A DNA stretch of 47,147 nt. It comes from an uncultured Muribaculaceae bacterium (GTDB lineage Bacteria > Bacteroidota > Bacteroidia > Bacteroidales > Muribaculaceae). The notes under the pieces are model-generated. The model worked only from the letters and a program-made list of their open reading frames with translations. It did not search any database and was not told the origin of the DNA. Location: NCBI GenBank assembly GCA_910586475.1, contig CAJUHM010000015.1, positions 1-47,147 on the forward strand, read 5' to 3'. Of this stretch, positions 34,558-43,252 are shown one piece after another. Positions within the stretch are counted from its first letter, which is position 1. Each line of letters opens with the position of its first letter. A program made the position numbers and the translations under genes.

Positions 34558-37500
34558 ATGAAACAAGTTAGAGTCTTATTTCTGACGCTCTTCATGCTTC
34601 TGACGTGTGCTCTCGGGCTTTCAGCACAGGATCGAGTCGTGTCGGGCATTGTGATGGACACATCCAATGAACCTCTTGTCGGAGTGTCTGTCCAGATCAA
34701 GGGCACCACAATCGGGTGTCAAACCGATATTGACGGGAAATATTCTTTGAAGATTCCAGTCAAATCGACAGTGTTAACGTTCACTTATATTGGCTTTGAC
34801 GAGCATAAGGTGACTGTGTCTCCGGGTCAGACGAAGGTCGATGTCGTGATGCAGGAAAATTCCGTATTGCTTGAAGAAACTGTGGTCATCGGCTATGGAA
34901 CGCAGAAGAAAGTCAATCTGACCGGTGCTGTCGCCAGCATCGACGGAGAGAAGCTCGAAAGCCGTCCGGTTTCGTCGGTGAGCAATATGCTTCAGGGATC
35001 GGTGGCGGGTCTTAACATCACGACATCGTCGGGTGTGCCGGGTCAGAGTGCCACGATCAATATCCGTGGCAAGGAGTCGATCAACAACGCAGGACCGTTG
35101 GTGCTTATTGACGGTGCGATCGGTGATATCGACTCGGTCAATCCCAACGATGTCGAGTCGGTATCTGTCATTAAGGATGCTTCGGCTGCCGCTGTCTACG
35201 GTGCCCGCGCTGCTTTCGGTGTGATTCTCGTGACAACAAAGTCCGGCCATGGCAAAGACGGCAAATCGACGGTGCGCTACAACGGCCGCGTCGGATGGGA
35301 GTCGGCTACGACCTCGACTGATTTCGTGACCCAGGGTTACTGGTCGGTTGTCAATGCCAATCAGTTCTGGCAGGGCAACAGTAACACCAATTATATCAAC
35401 TACAGCGACTATGATATGCAGCAGTTGCTTGCCCGCGTCAACGATAAGACGGAACATCCCGACCGTCCGTGGGTCGTTGAGGAAACCCGCAACGGAAAGC
35501 GCCAGTGGTACTACTATGGAAACTATGACTGGTATCATATGCTCTATCGTGATTCGCATCCTACACAGCAGCACAATCTTTCGTTCTCGGGCGGAAAGGA
35601 TAAGTTCAAGTATTTCCTTTCGGGGGGTCTTGACTTCCGCGAAGGAGTTCTGAAGCAGAATCCCGACGAATACAAACGTTACAATATCCGCTCTAAGGTT
35701 GATTTTGCGATCAATCAGTGGGCCACTCTTTCGAACAATACTGCTTTCTATGGTTCAACCTACGAATTCCAGGGCAACGGCTCGGTCGAGGATACGTTTG
35801 CTTATTCGGCCCGTCACGGTCTGGCTTGTTTCCCGCTGAAGAATCCCGACGGGACCTGGATCTATTCAACTCCCTATACTGACTATAAGGTTGCCAATGG
35901 CCGCCATATATTCCTTGGCGAAGGAAGCCATCGCAACACCAACCGCAAGACGGATTTCACTACGACAACCCGACTGACGATCACTCCGATCAAGCAGCTG
36001 TCGATTGTCGCTGATTTCACCTACCGTTTCTATCAGACCCGCAACACTCACCGCACAAACAATATTTTCTATCGTGAGGTCCCCGACGGCCCGATCGGCA
36101 GCTATGCTTCGGGTGCCGGCCTTAACGCGCTGAGTGAGTCGGTCGGAACGACTAACTATTATTCGGCAAATGCTTTCGCAACATATACCGACACGTTCAA
36201 TGAGTCGCACAATCTTACGGTTATGGCCGGTTACAATTATGAGACCCGTAACTACAAGGCTATCGGTGCGACCGGACAGAATCTTATCAGTCCTGATCTC
36301 GATGACCTGAATCTGGTCGGCACCAATACGGAAGGCCAGATCGTGACATCTGTTTCGGGCGGTCAGAACGAGTATGTGCTTCAGGGCATTTTCGGACGTG
36401 TCAACTATGATTACAAGGGTAGATATCTTGTAGAGGTGTCGGGCCGTTATGACGGATCATCGCGTTTCGCCCGCAGCAATCGCTGGGGATGGTTCCCGTC
36501 GGGATCAGTCGGATGGCGTATTTCGGAGGAACCGTTCTTCGAAAGTCTGCGCGACGTCGTTTCGAATACGAAGATCCGCGCTTCCTACGGTAGTCTCGGA
36601 AATCAGAATGTCAGCAGCTATTATACCTATCTGCGTCTGATCACTTCCTATAATTTCGCATCGTTCTCGTTTGGCGACACAACAGTTCCCGGCAAGTATT
36701 CGTCGCTCGGCGCGCCGGTTGCCTCCGACCTTACATGGGAGAAGGCTAACCAGTGGGATGTCGGCCTTGATTTCAGTCTGTTCAATAACCGTCTGTCGTT
36801 TACGGGCGACTTCTATGTGCGCGACACCAAGGATATGCTGACAAACGGTGTGAAGCTGCCGGCCGTCTATGGCGCAAGCGTTCCGCAGATGAACAATGCC
36901 GATATGCGCACCAAGGGCTATGAGATTTCCGTGAACTGGAACGACTCGTTCATGCTTTTCGGCAAGCTGTTCTCCTACAGCCTCGGATTTAACCTTTCCG
37001 ACTATGACAGCAAGATCACCAAATATAAGAACAATACCGGCCAGCTCCTTTCTGATTATTATGAAGGAATGCACGTCGGCGACATCTGGGGTTATACGAT
37101 CGACGGATTGTTCCAGTCCGATGAAGAGGCCGATGCCTATAAGAGCCAGGTCGACCTGACCTATGTCACAAACGGTCTTCCCGGCGGATATAAGGCGGGC
37201 GACGTTAGGTTTGTCGATATCAATGGCGACGGCGCTGTCAACAACGGTAACACAACAATGATCACCGATGGACGAGGCAACTATCTCGTCGATGGCGATC
37301 CCGGCTATAATGAAGCCCGGAATGCGATCGATCCTCAAACCGGCCAACGTCTTTGGTCGGCCGTGCCGGTCAACTCTGTGGCAAACCACGGTGACCTTAA
37401 GATTCTCGGCAATTCGCTGCCGACACTTTCCTATGGTGTCACCGCTTCGGTCCGCTATTTCGGTTTTGACGTTTCGGCGTTCTTCCAGGGAACAGGTAAT

Positions 37501-37944
37501 CACTATTGGTATCCTCATGGTCAGGTGATGAGCTTCTGGGGAGCCTACGGTTATCCCTACATGACTTTCCTGCCTACGGATTTCCGCGACAAGATCTGGT
37601 CGGAAGACAACCCAGACAGCTACTTCCCGCGTCCTGTGGCCTATGCGTCTACATCCTACAACCTCAAGAATGTCAATAGCCGCTATATCCAGAACATGCG
37701 CTATCTCCGATTCAAGAACCTTACCGTCGGCTATACGCTGCCGTCGAAATGGACCAAGAAGGTCTACCTTGACAAGGTTCGCGTCTATTTCACCGGCGAA
37801 AACCTGTGCTATTGGTCGCCTCTGAAGAAAAACACGAAGTATATCGATCCTGAGGCTGCGTTTAACCGCGACACGAACGAGCGCAACAATGCATTCTACC
37901 CGTGGCCTAAAACCTACATGTTTGGTCTTGATGTGTCATTCTAA
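34558..37944 (+). CDS. SusC/RagA-like TonB-linked outer-membrane transporter
   Basis: 1128 residues. Signal peptide ending near LSAQ. A CarboxypepD_reg-like domain follows (VVSGIVMDTSNEPLVGVSVQ; GCQTDIDGKYSL). The TonB box region is ETVVIGYGTQKKVNLTGAVA. The plug has LQGSVAGLNITTSSG, SINNAGPLVLIDG and VIKDASAAAVYGARAAFGVI. A 22-strand barrel with typical Tyr/Phe alternation runs to the C-terminal strand MFGLDVSF. It imports a bulky ligand handed over by the SusD partner encoded next, 13 nt away. No anti-sigma-interacting STN domain is present. No sensor or ECF sigma/anti-sigma pair lies nearby. The phosphoesterase neighbour hints at a phosphorylated substrate (inference). Confidence 0.96.
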   Translation: MKQVRVLFLTLFMLLTCALGLSAQDRVVSGIVMDTSNEPLVGVSVQIKGTTIGCQTDIDGKYSLKIPVKSTVLTFTYIGFDEHKVTVSPGQTKVDVVMQENSVLLEETVVIGYGTQKKVNLTGAVASIDGEKLESRPVSSVSNMLQGSVAGLNITTSSGVPGQSATINIRGKESINNAGPLVLIDGAIGDIDSVNPNDVESVSVIKDASAAAVYGARAAFGVILVTTKSGHGKDGKSTVRYNGRVGWESATTSTDFVTQGYWSVVNANQFWQGNSNTNYINYSDYDMQQLLARVNDKTEHPDRPWVVEETRNGKRQWYYYGNYDWYHMLYRDSHPTQQHNLSFSGGKDKFKYFLSGGLDFREGVLKQNPDEYKRYNIRSKVDFAINQWATLSNNTAFYGSTYEFQGNGSVEDTFAYSARHGLACFPLKNPDGTWIYSTPYTDYKVANGRHIFLGEGSHRNTNRKTDFTTTTRLTITPIKQLSIVADFTYRFYQTRNTHRTNNIFYREVPDGPIGSYASGAGLNALSESVGTTNYYSANAFATYTDTFNESHNLTVMAGYNYETRNYKAIGATGQNLISPDLDDLNLVGTNTEGQIVTSVSGGQNEYVLQGIFGRVNYDYKGRYLVEVSGRYDGSSRFARSNRWGWFPSGSVGWRISEEPFFESLRDVVSNTKIRASYGSLGNQNVSSYYTYLRLITSYNFASFSFGDTTVPGKYSSLGAPVASDLTWEKANQWDVGLDFSLFNNRLSFTGDFYVRDTKDMLTNGVKLPAVYGASVPQMNNADMRTKGYEISVNWNDSFMLFGKLFSYSLGFNLSDYDSKITKYKNNTGQLLSDYYEGMHVGDIWGYTIDGLFQSDEEADAYKSQVDLTYVTNGLPGGYKAGDVRFVDINGDGAVNNGNTTMITDGRGNYLVDGDPGYNEARNAIDPQTGQRLWSAVPVNSVANHGDLKILGNSLPTLSYGVTASVRYFGFDVSAFFQGTGNHYWYPHGQVMSFWGAYGYPYMTFLPTDFRDKIWSEDNPDSYFPRPVAYASTSYNLKNVNSRYIQNMRYLRFKNLTVGYTLPSKWTKKVYLDKVRVYFTGENLCYWSPLKKNTKYIDPEAAFNRDTNERNNAFYPWPKTYMFGLDVSF

Positions 37945-37957
37945 GAAACTCAGAACA

Positions 37958-39754
37958 ATGAAAAAATCAATCAGTATATTACTCTGTGCTCTGGCAATCG
38001 GCTTTTCTTCATGCGAGGACGCGCTGGACGTTTCTCCGAAAGACCGACAGACAGAAAACGACTATTTCAAGGACGCGACCGCGCTTGAAATGTTTACAAA
38101 TCCGCTCTATAATAACCTACTTGACAAAAGTCCGTTTGAAGAGACGAGCGATCAGATGGTCATAAAGACTCTCAGCGTCATCATGCAGGGTGGCGGACGG
38201 CGTTCGATTCCCGCTACGGGCGGCGGCTGGACATGGACCGATCTGCGCCGAATCAACACGCTGCTCGGCAATACATTCCGCTGCGATGATCAGGCGGCTG
38301 TGGCGAAATATTCAGCAGTTGCCAGATTCTTCCGCGCATTCTTCTATTATGAAAAAGTGCGTAGATTCGGCGATGTGCCCTGGTATGACAGGGAACTCGG
38401 TTCGGCTGATGCGGCGCTCTATAATCCGCGCGACAGCCGTGAGTTCATAATGACAAGGATGCTTGAGGATATCGATTTCGCGATCGAAAACCTTCCGGCG
38501 AAGAAAGATGAGAAAAACGCGCCGTTCCGTCTGACAAAAGGAGCCGCGCTGGCATTGAAGTCTCAATTCTGTCTTTTCGAGGGAACTTACAGGAAGTATC
38601 ATGGGATCTCGTATGCGGAACATGATTATGACTATTACCTGCGTCTGGCTGCGGAGGCTGCTGAAACGCTGATGGATCGCGGCGAATATTCGCTCTATTC
38701 GACCAACAGCCCGGATAAGGACTATCAGAATCTGTTTGTCCAGGAGGTTGCTGATCCTAATGAGTATATCCTCGCGCTGTCGTTTCAGGCTGCGATCGAC
38801 GGCAACCAGCACAATGCAAACGCATTTACTCTTGTGGCAACGCAAGGTCGCCCGGGCTATACGCGCAAGTTCGTCAACTCTTATCTGATGAGCGACGGCT
38901 CGCGTTTCACCGACCGCAACGGATGGCAGACGATGCAGTTTGCCGAGGAGATCAAGAACCGCGATCCGCGTCTTGTTCAGTCGATCCGCGGTCTCGGCTA
39001 TCACCGCATTGGCCAGACTCAGATACTGCCAGCCGATCTGCAGCTGTCGATTACCGGCTATCAGCCGATAAAATTCGTTCAGGATCCGTCGCTTAACGGT
39101 GGCCAGATCGACCGCAACGACCGTTCGACCGCCGACATTCCGGTCTATCGCTATGCAGAGGTGCTGCTGAACTATGCGGAGGCAAAAGCTGAACTCGGAA
39201 CTCTCAGCCAGTCGGAACTCGACCGTTCGGTCAATCTTATCCGTGCGCGTGCCGGAATGCCTTCTCTGATCCTTGCCGACGCCAATGCCAATCCCGATCC
39301 ATATCTTTCAAGCGAGTTGACGGGCTATCCGAATGTGACAGGCTCGAATAAGGGTGTCATCCTTGAAATCCGCCGCGAGCGTTCGATCGAACTCGTTCAG
39401 GAAGGGCTGCGCCTAGACGATCTTTTCCGTTGGAACTGCGGAAAATGTCTTGATCAGGATATCACCGGCATGTATTTCCCCGGTCCGGGCAGCTATGATC
39501 TCTCAGGCAACGGAAAGCCCGACTTCGTCCTCTATGCCAAAGGCTCGGCCAAGCCCTCTGTTTCGGGAGCTGTGGCTCTTCAGATCGATGTCGATGTCTG
39601 GCTGACGGAGGGAAACCGCGGCTACCTCGACTGGCACTCTGGAGTGAAATCGGAGCGCAACGGGTTTAACGAGCAGCGCGACTATCTTTATCCGATTCCC
39701 TCTGATGAGATCGCAATCAATCCTAATCTCGTTCAGAATCCCGGATGGAAATAA
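37958..39754 (+). CDS. RagB/SusD-like surface nutrient-binding lipoprotein
   Basis: 598 residues from the ATG at 37958; the frame extends upstream into susC but only this start gives an SPII signal (ALAIGFSSCEDALDVSPKDR). Helical TPR-type features of SusD follow: ARFFRAFFYYEKVRRFGDVP, FRLTKGAALALKSQFCLFEG, and near the C-terminus the conserved RYAEVLLNYAEAKAELG, ILEIRRERSIELVQEG and YPIPSDEI. Works as the lid of the SusC pore on the cell surface. Cotranscribed with susC. Confidence 0.96.
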   Translation: MKKSISILLCALAIGFSSCEDALDVSPKDRQTENDYFKDATALEMFTNPLYNNLLDKSPFEETSDQMVIKTLSVIMQGGGRRSIPATGGGWTWTDLRRINTLLGNTFRCDDQAAVAKYSAVARFFRAFFYYEKVRRFGDVPWYDRELGSADAALYNPRDSREFIMTRMLEDIDFAIENLPAKKDEKNAPFRLTKGAALALKSQFCLFEGTYRKYHGISYAEHDYDYYLRLAAEAAETLMDRGEYSLYSTNSPDKDYQNLFVQEVADPNEYILALSFQAAIDGNQHNANAFTLVATQGRPGYTRKFVNSYLMSDGSRFTDRNGWQTMQFAEEIKNRDPRLVQSIRGLGYHRIGQTQILPADLQLSITGYQPIKFVQDPSLNGGQIDRNDRSTADIPVYRYAEVLLNYAEAKAELGTLSQSELDRSVNLIRARAGMPSLILADANANPDPYLSSELTGYPNVTGSNKGVILEIRRERSIELVQEGLRLDDLFRWNCGKCLDQDITGMYFPGPGSYDLSGNGKPDFVLYAKGSAKPSVSGAVALQIDVDVWLTEGNRGYLDWHSGVKSERNGFNEQRDYLYPIPSDEIAINPNLVQNPGWK

Positions 39755-39782
39755 AATCCAGAACTTTTAAACGAACAGAATC

Positions 39783-41276
39783 ATGAAAAGATATTTTAGA
39801 ATTTCGCTTTATACTTTGCTCGCCCTGCTTTGGATGGGAACATCATCGTGTAGCGACGATGATAATGGCGGAGTCGCCAAGGCAGTGCTTGCCAGCGCTT
39901 CGAACCTGACGTTTGCATCGAAGGGTGATCCGTCGCAGATCATTACTGTCTATTCCGATGCGACGTGGACCTGCGAGCATCCCGACTGGATCAGAGTCGA
40001 GCCTGAAACTGGAGCCGGCACAACTGATGTCAGAATCTCAGTCGTTGATAACATGCGCGACGGCACTCCAGACAATCCCCGCAAGGCTGACTTGGTCTTC
40101 AAAGGCGCGACAAAAGCGTCGGAAGCCCGCGTAGTTGTCCGTCAGGACGGTGACTTGTTCCGCGATGTCATGCCGATCACCATTGAGCAGATGAATGCAA
40201 GCGAAGATGAATCGGTGGCCGTCATCAGCAACCTGACGGCAGTGGCTCAATACGGTAATTCTTTTATGGCAACAGACGGTAGCAACAACGTGCTTATCCG
40301 CACGGAAGAGCCGCTTGCCAACGGAACAACCTTCACGGTCTACTCGACCAAGACGTTCGACGAGCAGAATATGTCGGTTCTTGTCGCTGACCACTTCGTT
40401 GTCGGCGGAACTCCTGCATCGCTTCCTGAGGCAATAGATGTGACCGAGCAGCTTGACGCCGTCTCAGCTCCCGATCGGGCCTACATCTCAATGACAGGTA
40501 AGGTTGACGGAAGTAATATCATCGTTTCGGGCAAGGTGTTCCACGGCGTTGCCATTGCCGTAATACCCGAGCTGAACCTGTCGTCGCTCAATGGCCATAT
40601 GGTCGAGATTTTCGGTTTCTATGCAGGTTCGGCCACTCCGGCAGTCAACTTCTATGGCCACGCCGCCAATGACCAGGGCGTGTTTGAAGTGATCTATTTC
40701 CAGGATGACTTCGAGTGGCTCGACCCGTGGTCGGTTGCAGGCGCTGCCGGAAAGACCGTGGAAAATGACAATCTTGACGCCGCCGCTCCGGCATTGACTT
40801 CCGTTAAAGCTTCAGCGGACGGAACTGAGATGACGGCCTACAACTTTATCGAGTCTAAAGGCTATACGCTCCTTTATGATAAAGGTGACAACAAACGCAT
40901 ATATCTCCAGCGCAACTATCTCAAATTCGGTAAGACCGGTAATCATGGCGGTCTCACGCTGCCTCCGATGGAAGTTCCGTCGGATGTCGAAGCCGAACTC
41001 GTGTTCGACTGGTGTCCGATGCGTCAGGGATCCGGCAAGATCGACCCCGTTCATCTCTATGTCAAGATAGAAAACGGATCCGACGTGCAGCAGATCGACA
41101 TTCCCGAATGCGGATGGGAATCGGGTCATAAACTCGAGTGGATTCGCGCGACCGTCAGCCTCTCCGGCATCAAGATCGACCGGTCGACCAAAATCTCGAT
41201 CTCGCAGACCGAATGGGAAGTGTCGACGGCCAACCGCTGGTTCCTTGACAACATCAAGGTCCGTCAGGTCGACTGA
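39783..41276 (+). CDS. BACON-domain surface lipoprotein of the SusCD locus
   Basis: 497 residues. Lipobox TSSC followed by SDDDNG, a surface-export-type acidic motif. One BACON unit (~30-120: LTFASKGDPSQIITVYSDA, WIRVEPETGAG). Residues ~125-295 are a beta-rich domain resembling an OB-like DUF5689 region (VLIRTEEPLANGTTF; YISMTGKVDGSNII). The C-terminal ~190 residues form a jelly-roll of the carbohydrate-binding or choice-of-anchor kind (DFEWLDPWSVAG; LVFDWCPMRQGSGKIDPVHL; WFLDNIKVRQVD). Likely an extra surface glycan- or ligand-binding protein of the system. It lies 28 nt after susD and is followed by two hairpins. Confidence 0.85.
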   Translation: MKRYFRISLYTLLALLWMGTSSCSDDDNGGVAKAVLASASNLTFASKGDPSQIITVYSDATWTCEHPDWIRVEPETGAGTTDVRISVVDNMRDGTPDNPRKADLVFKGATKASEARVVVRQDGDLFRDVMPITIEQMNASEDESVAVISNLTAVAQYGNSFMATDGSNNVLIRTEEPLANGTTFTVYSTKTFDEQNMSVLVADHFVVGGTPASLPEAIDVTEQLDAVSAPDRAYISMTGKVDGSNIIVSGKVFHGVAIAVIPELNLSSLNGHMVEIFGFYAGSATPAVNFYGHAANDQGVFEVIYFQDDFEWLDPWSVAGAAGKTVENDNLDAAAPALTSVKASADGTEMTAYNFIESKGYTLLYDKGDNKRIYLQRNYLKFGKTGNHGGLTLPPMEVPSDVEAELVFDWCPMRQGSGKIDPVHLYVKIENGSDVQQIDIPECGWESGHKLEWIRATVSLSGIKIDRSTKISISQTEWEVSTANRWFLDNIKVRQVD

Positions 41277-41287
41277 CCGATGACTGC

Positions 41288-41376
41288 TGCGGAGGTGTTC
41301 GGAAGGCCTCCGCATGAATAAATCTAAATTTCAGAGGACGGCTTCCCTTAAAGCAAGAAGGGGAGTCGTCCTTTAT
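41288..41376 (+). terminator. Two consecutive hairpins ending the SusCD locus
   Basis: TGCGGAGG/CCTCCGCA (41288-41314) is followed by a longer stem, AGGACGGCTTCCCTT (41335-41349) against 41358-41372, then CTTTATTTTC. The second is a good rho-independent terminator. Confidence 0.8.
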
Positions 41377-41415
41377 TTTCGGGAAATCTGCTTTCAGGTT
41401 TCTAAGAGGTTTTTA

Positions 41416-41517
41416 TTAGACAGCCTCTAATTGCAGCTGATCGTGATCTCGGCACGATTTTGCACCGGAAATTGCCATAAACGCTATGTTGCTGCGGCTC
41501 AGGAAGTAGAGGTCCAT
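41416..41517 (-). CDS. Doubtful 33-residue frame beside the tRNA
   Basis: A short minus-strand frame reads MDLYFLSRSNIAFMAISG, then CRDHDQLQLEAV. Its composition is protein-like but it is very short, has no signal, and could be the remnant 3' end of a lost gene. The 41377-41572 stretch holds nothing else I can support. Confidence 0.2.
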   Translation of the reverse strand: MDLYFLSRSNIAFMAISGAKSCRDHDQLQLEAV

Positions 41518-41572
41518 AGGGGAAATTGAAATGAAAAAATTAGCGAAATTAACGAAAAAATATCGCAAAAAG

Positions 41573-41604
41573 TTTGGAGGGAATAGAAAAACGTTGTAAC
41601 TTTG
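41573..41604 (+). promoter_or_regulatory. Promoter TTTG-N20-TAACTTTG for tRNA-Gln
   Basis: TTTG (41573-41576), 20 nt, TAACTTTG (41597-41604); ~45 nt ahead of the mature tRNA 5' end. Confidence 0.75.
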
Positions 41605-41655
41605 CACTCGTAAAACGAACGACACAAGCGAGTGTCTGAAAGAAAATCAAAAAAT

Positions 41656-41726
41656 TGCCTTGTGGTGTAATGGTAGCACGTCGGATTCTGGTTCCGCCTG
41701 TGAGGGTTCGAATCCTTCCAAGGCAA
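41656..41726 (+). tRNA. tRNA-Gln(CTG)
   Basis: Cloverleaf by hand: acceptor TGCCTTG/CAAGGCA (7 of 7 pairs), D stem GTGT/GCAC, anticodon loop TTCTGGT with anticodon CTG, stem CGGA/TCCG, T arm GAGGG-TTCGAAT-CCTTC, discriminator A. CCA is not encoded. The 27-43 pair is mismatched (T-C), otherwise regular. It is a single gene with its own promoter and terminator. Confidence 0.93.
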
Positions 41727-41729
41727 CAC

Positions 41730-41768
41730 AAAAAAAGCAGTCAGCTAATTTAGCTGACTGCTTTTTTT
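41730..41768 (+). terminator. Terminator after tRNA-Gln
   Basis: GCAGTCAGCTAA pairs with TTAGCTGACTGC, flanked by A7 and T7 tracts: a textbook bidirectional rho-independent terminator, 4 nt after the tRNA. Confidence 0.92.
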
Positions 41769-41834
41769 GTGTTGAGCGACAGGCTCCGGATATCGGAGCG
41801 GCTACAAAATTAAATGGGGTCAATGAGAAGTAAT

Positions 41835-42238
41835 TCAAATGGATTTATGGTGTCTTATTCCGTCAATGATAGAGTCGACGTATTCAGCTCGTTTCATTTT
41901 TGTGTTATTAGGATGCCAGGTGTCTGCAGGTAAAATGCCACTTGGCGATTCGTATATCGGGGCTTTTAGGGGAATCCCACCAATTTAGATTTATAAGCGA
42001 AGTCTATCTTTGCTGACTCGAATAGAGAGAATGTATTACCGAAAATAATAACATCAGGAACATAGCACTCAATCTGCCTTATGAGAACATTCTGCCACTT
42101 TTCAAATGCTTTTTGCATTGAGCCGGAATGTGATTCAGCAGCATATTTGTTGATATAAGCAATACCTTTGAGCATGTCATGCATCGTGTTGTTCAGCTTC
42201 GGCATATCATTAAAATGTTTACCGGTTCTGATGCCATA
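41835..42238 (-). pseudogene. 5'-truncated, frameshifted gene remnant (uracil-DNA-glycosylase-like?)
   Basis: A minus-strand frame, open from a stop just above 42238, reads HFNDMPKLNNTMHDMLKGIA and then VPDVIIFGNTFSLFESAKID. It ends prematurely at 41966 after YKSKLVGFP. A second frame continues the protein as GGIPLKAPIYESPSGILPAD, TWHPNNTKMKRAEYVDSII and ends GIRHHKSI at 41835. One added A in the short A run at 41984-41986 joins them. The body would be ~135 residues, lacking an N-terminal part. The order (IAYIN; QI..x..PDVIIFGN; C-terminal WHP) recalls UDG-superfamily proteins, but I am not sure. Composition is more AT-rich than the chromosome around it. Confidence 0.6.
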
Positions 42239-42343
42239 TTAAGGGGCGTTAGTTATATTTGATGCGATTCTTTTTCTCATTGTCGGACACAGATTTGATG
42301 TAGATTAGAGAGGATGAATAGTAGCACATTGAGAAAAAATCGC

Positions 42344-42351
42344 TAACTTTG
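42344..42351 (+). promoter_or_regulatory. -7 box TAACTTTG ahead of the structured region
   Basis: Exact TAnnTTTG match. The -33 region lacks a correctly spaced TTTG. Transcription would start around 42358, so the nested stems would be in the RNA. Confidence 0.5.
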
Positions 42352-42354
42352 CGG

Positions 42355-42600
42355 TTGGATGGGCGTAGTCTATCCACGACATTTTGATAAAATAAGAAGC
42401 GTTATGCTTATCTTGTTTGTTGAAAACGTAGGAAATTTTCAAAACGATGCAAGAGATAGCATAGTGGTTCTCACGCATATGCGTGGGTCACTATTGTTAC
42501 ATCTGCATCAAAGGTTTCCTACGACCATCAACAAAGACGTGGCATAGTTGGCTCACGCTTTCTTTAGCTTAAATACTTCGTTTGGAGCCAAGACGTTTTG
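42355..42600 (+). ncRNA. Candidate structured RNA (leader or ncRNA) upstream of the Crp/Fnr gene
   Basis: No credible gene, but dense nested pairing. TGGAT/ATCCA: 42356-42360 with 42372-42376. A long hairpin at 42427-42523 has four helices: CGTAGGAAA with TTTCCTACG (42427-42435, 42515-42523); GATGCA with TGCATC (42446-42451, 42504-42509); ATAGTG with CACTAT (42461-42466, 42489-42494); and CTCACGCAT with ATGCGTGGG (42470-42487). A competing hairpin TTGAAAA/TTTTCAA (42420-42426, 42436-42442) places the outer helix's left strand exactly in its 9-nt loop, so the two form either a pseudoknot or alternative states. TTGGCTC/GAGCCAA (42548-42554, 42585-42591) ends 14 nt before the likely start of the regulator. 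A regulatory leader, a trans-acting ncRNA or a DNA recombination site would all fit. Confidence 0.55.
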
Positions 42601-42605
42601 GAATA

Positions 42606-43205
42606 ATGGTCACATTCAACTCATATATGAATATCCCCGCCATTGATTACTGGCGGAATCTGTGCCTTCAGGAAGGAGTGACAAGGCACTATAATAAGGG
42701 CGACTGTTTCTTCCGGCAGGGAGAGATTGCTCGCTATCTCGGTCTGGTCAAGTCCGGCACATTGGTCTATTCAGTCATGGGCGGCGATGGAGAGGCGCAT
42801 GTCATCGGGCTGGAATATGCAGATGAATTTGTGGCGGATTTCCCGTTTTCTCTTTCCGGGAGCAAGGCCCGCGCCTCGGTCATAGCCGAATCGCCATGTG
42901 AGATTCTATGTGTGCCTACCCACATTCTCAGGGAGCGGATGCGCCATGATGAAGAATTGAGAGAGGCGGTGCACGTCACTACCGAAGCTGTTTTCGGCAC
43001 TGTCTATGATCGTGCGATTGCTCTCTACACCAAGACTCCTGAAGAACGTTATAATGATTTGATTACCTTTGACCCGCAACTGTTTCAACACTTTTCGCTG
43101 AAAGTAATAGCCTCTCTGCTCAATGTCACGCCGACCTATCTGAGCCGAATACGTAAAAGCACTAATCGAGATAGCTTCAGAACTTCATTTCTCAAACTTG
43201 TTTGA
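42606..43205 (+). CDS. Crp/Fnr family transcriptional regulator
   Basis: 199 residues from the ATG at 42606; a start at 42582 is open but would lie in the last stem of the structured region, and MNIPAIDYW (42627) is also possible. The cyclic-nucleotide-binding beta-roll is clear: YNKGDCFFRQGEIARYLGLV, SGTLVYSVMGGDGEAHVIGL, FPFSLSGSKARASVIAES. The dimer helix and the C-terminal helix-turn-helix (FSLKVIASLLNVTPTYLSRI, RKSTNRDS) follow. No Fe-S Cys cluster is seen, so it is not an O2-sensing FNR proper. It may control the GLPGLI cluster that starts 48 nt downstream (inference from position). Confidence 0.92.
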   Translation: MVTFNSYMNIPAIDYWRNLCLQEGVTRHYNKGDCFFRQGEIARYLGLVKSGTLVYSVMGGDGEAHVIGLEYADEFVADFPFSLSGSKARASVIAESPCEILCVPTHILRERMRHDEELREAVHVTTEAVFGTVYDRAIALYTKTPEERYNDLITFDPQLFQHFSLKVIASLLNVTPTYLSRIRKSTNRDSFRTSFLKLV

Positions 43206-43235
43206 GAGCCGAGAAATTATTTTGCTGTATTTTTG
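43201..43235 (+). promoter_or_regulatory. Candidate promoter TTTG-N23-TATTTTTG for the GLPGLI cluster
   Basis: TATTTTTG (43228-43235) fits TAnnTTTG, 18 nt before the ATG at 43253. The nearest TTTG (43201-43204) is 23 nt away, slightly longer than usual. Confidence 0.45.
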
Positions 43236-43252
43236 CCTAAATTTTAATTTTT

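Noticed and set aside
36505..37518. 337-codon minus-strand frame inside susC
   Set aside because: Shadow of a clear TonB-dependent receptor; Ile/Arg/Asp-rich with no start context or domain.
42359..42547. 62-codon plus-strand frame in the structured region
   Set aside because: Its span is almost wholly accounted for by nested inverted repeats, the product has no signal or domain, and no spacing to the next gene supports translation. Kept as an alternative reading of the same DNA.
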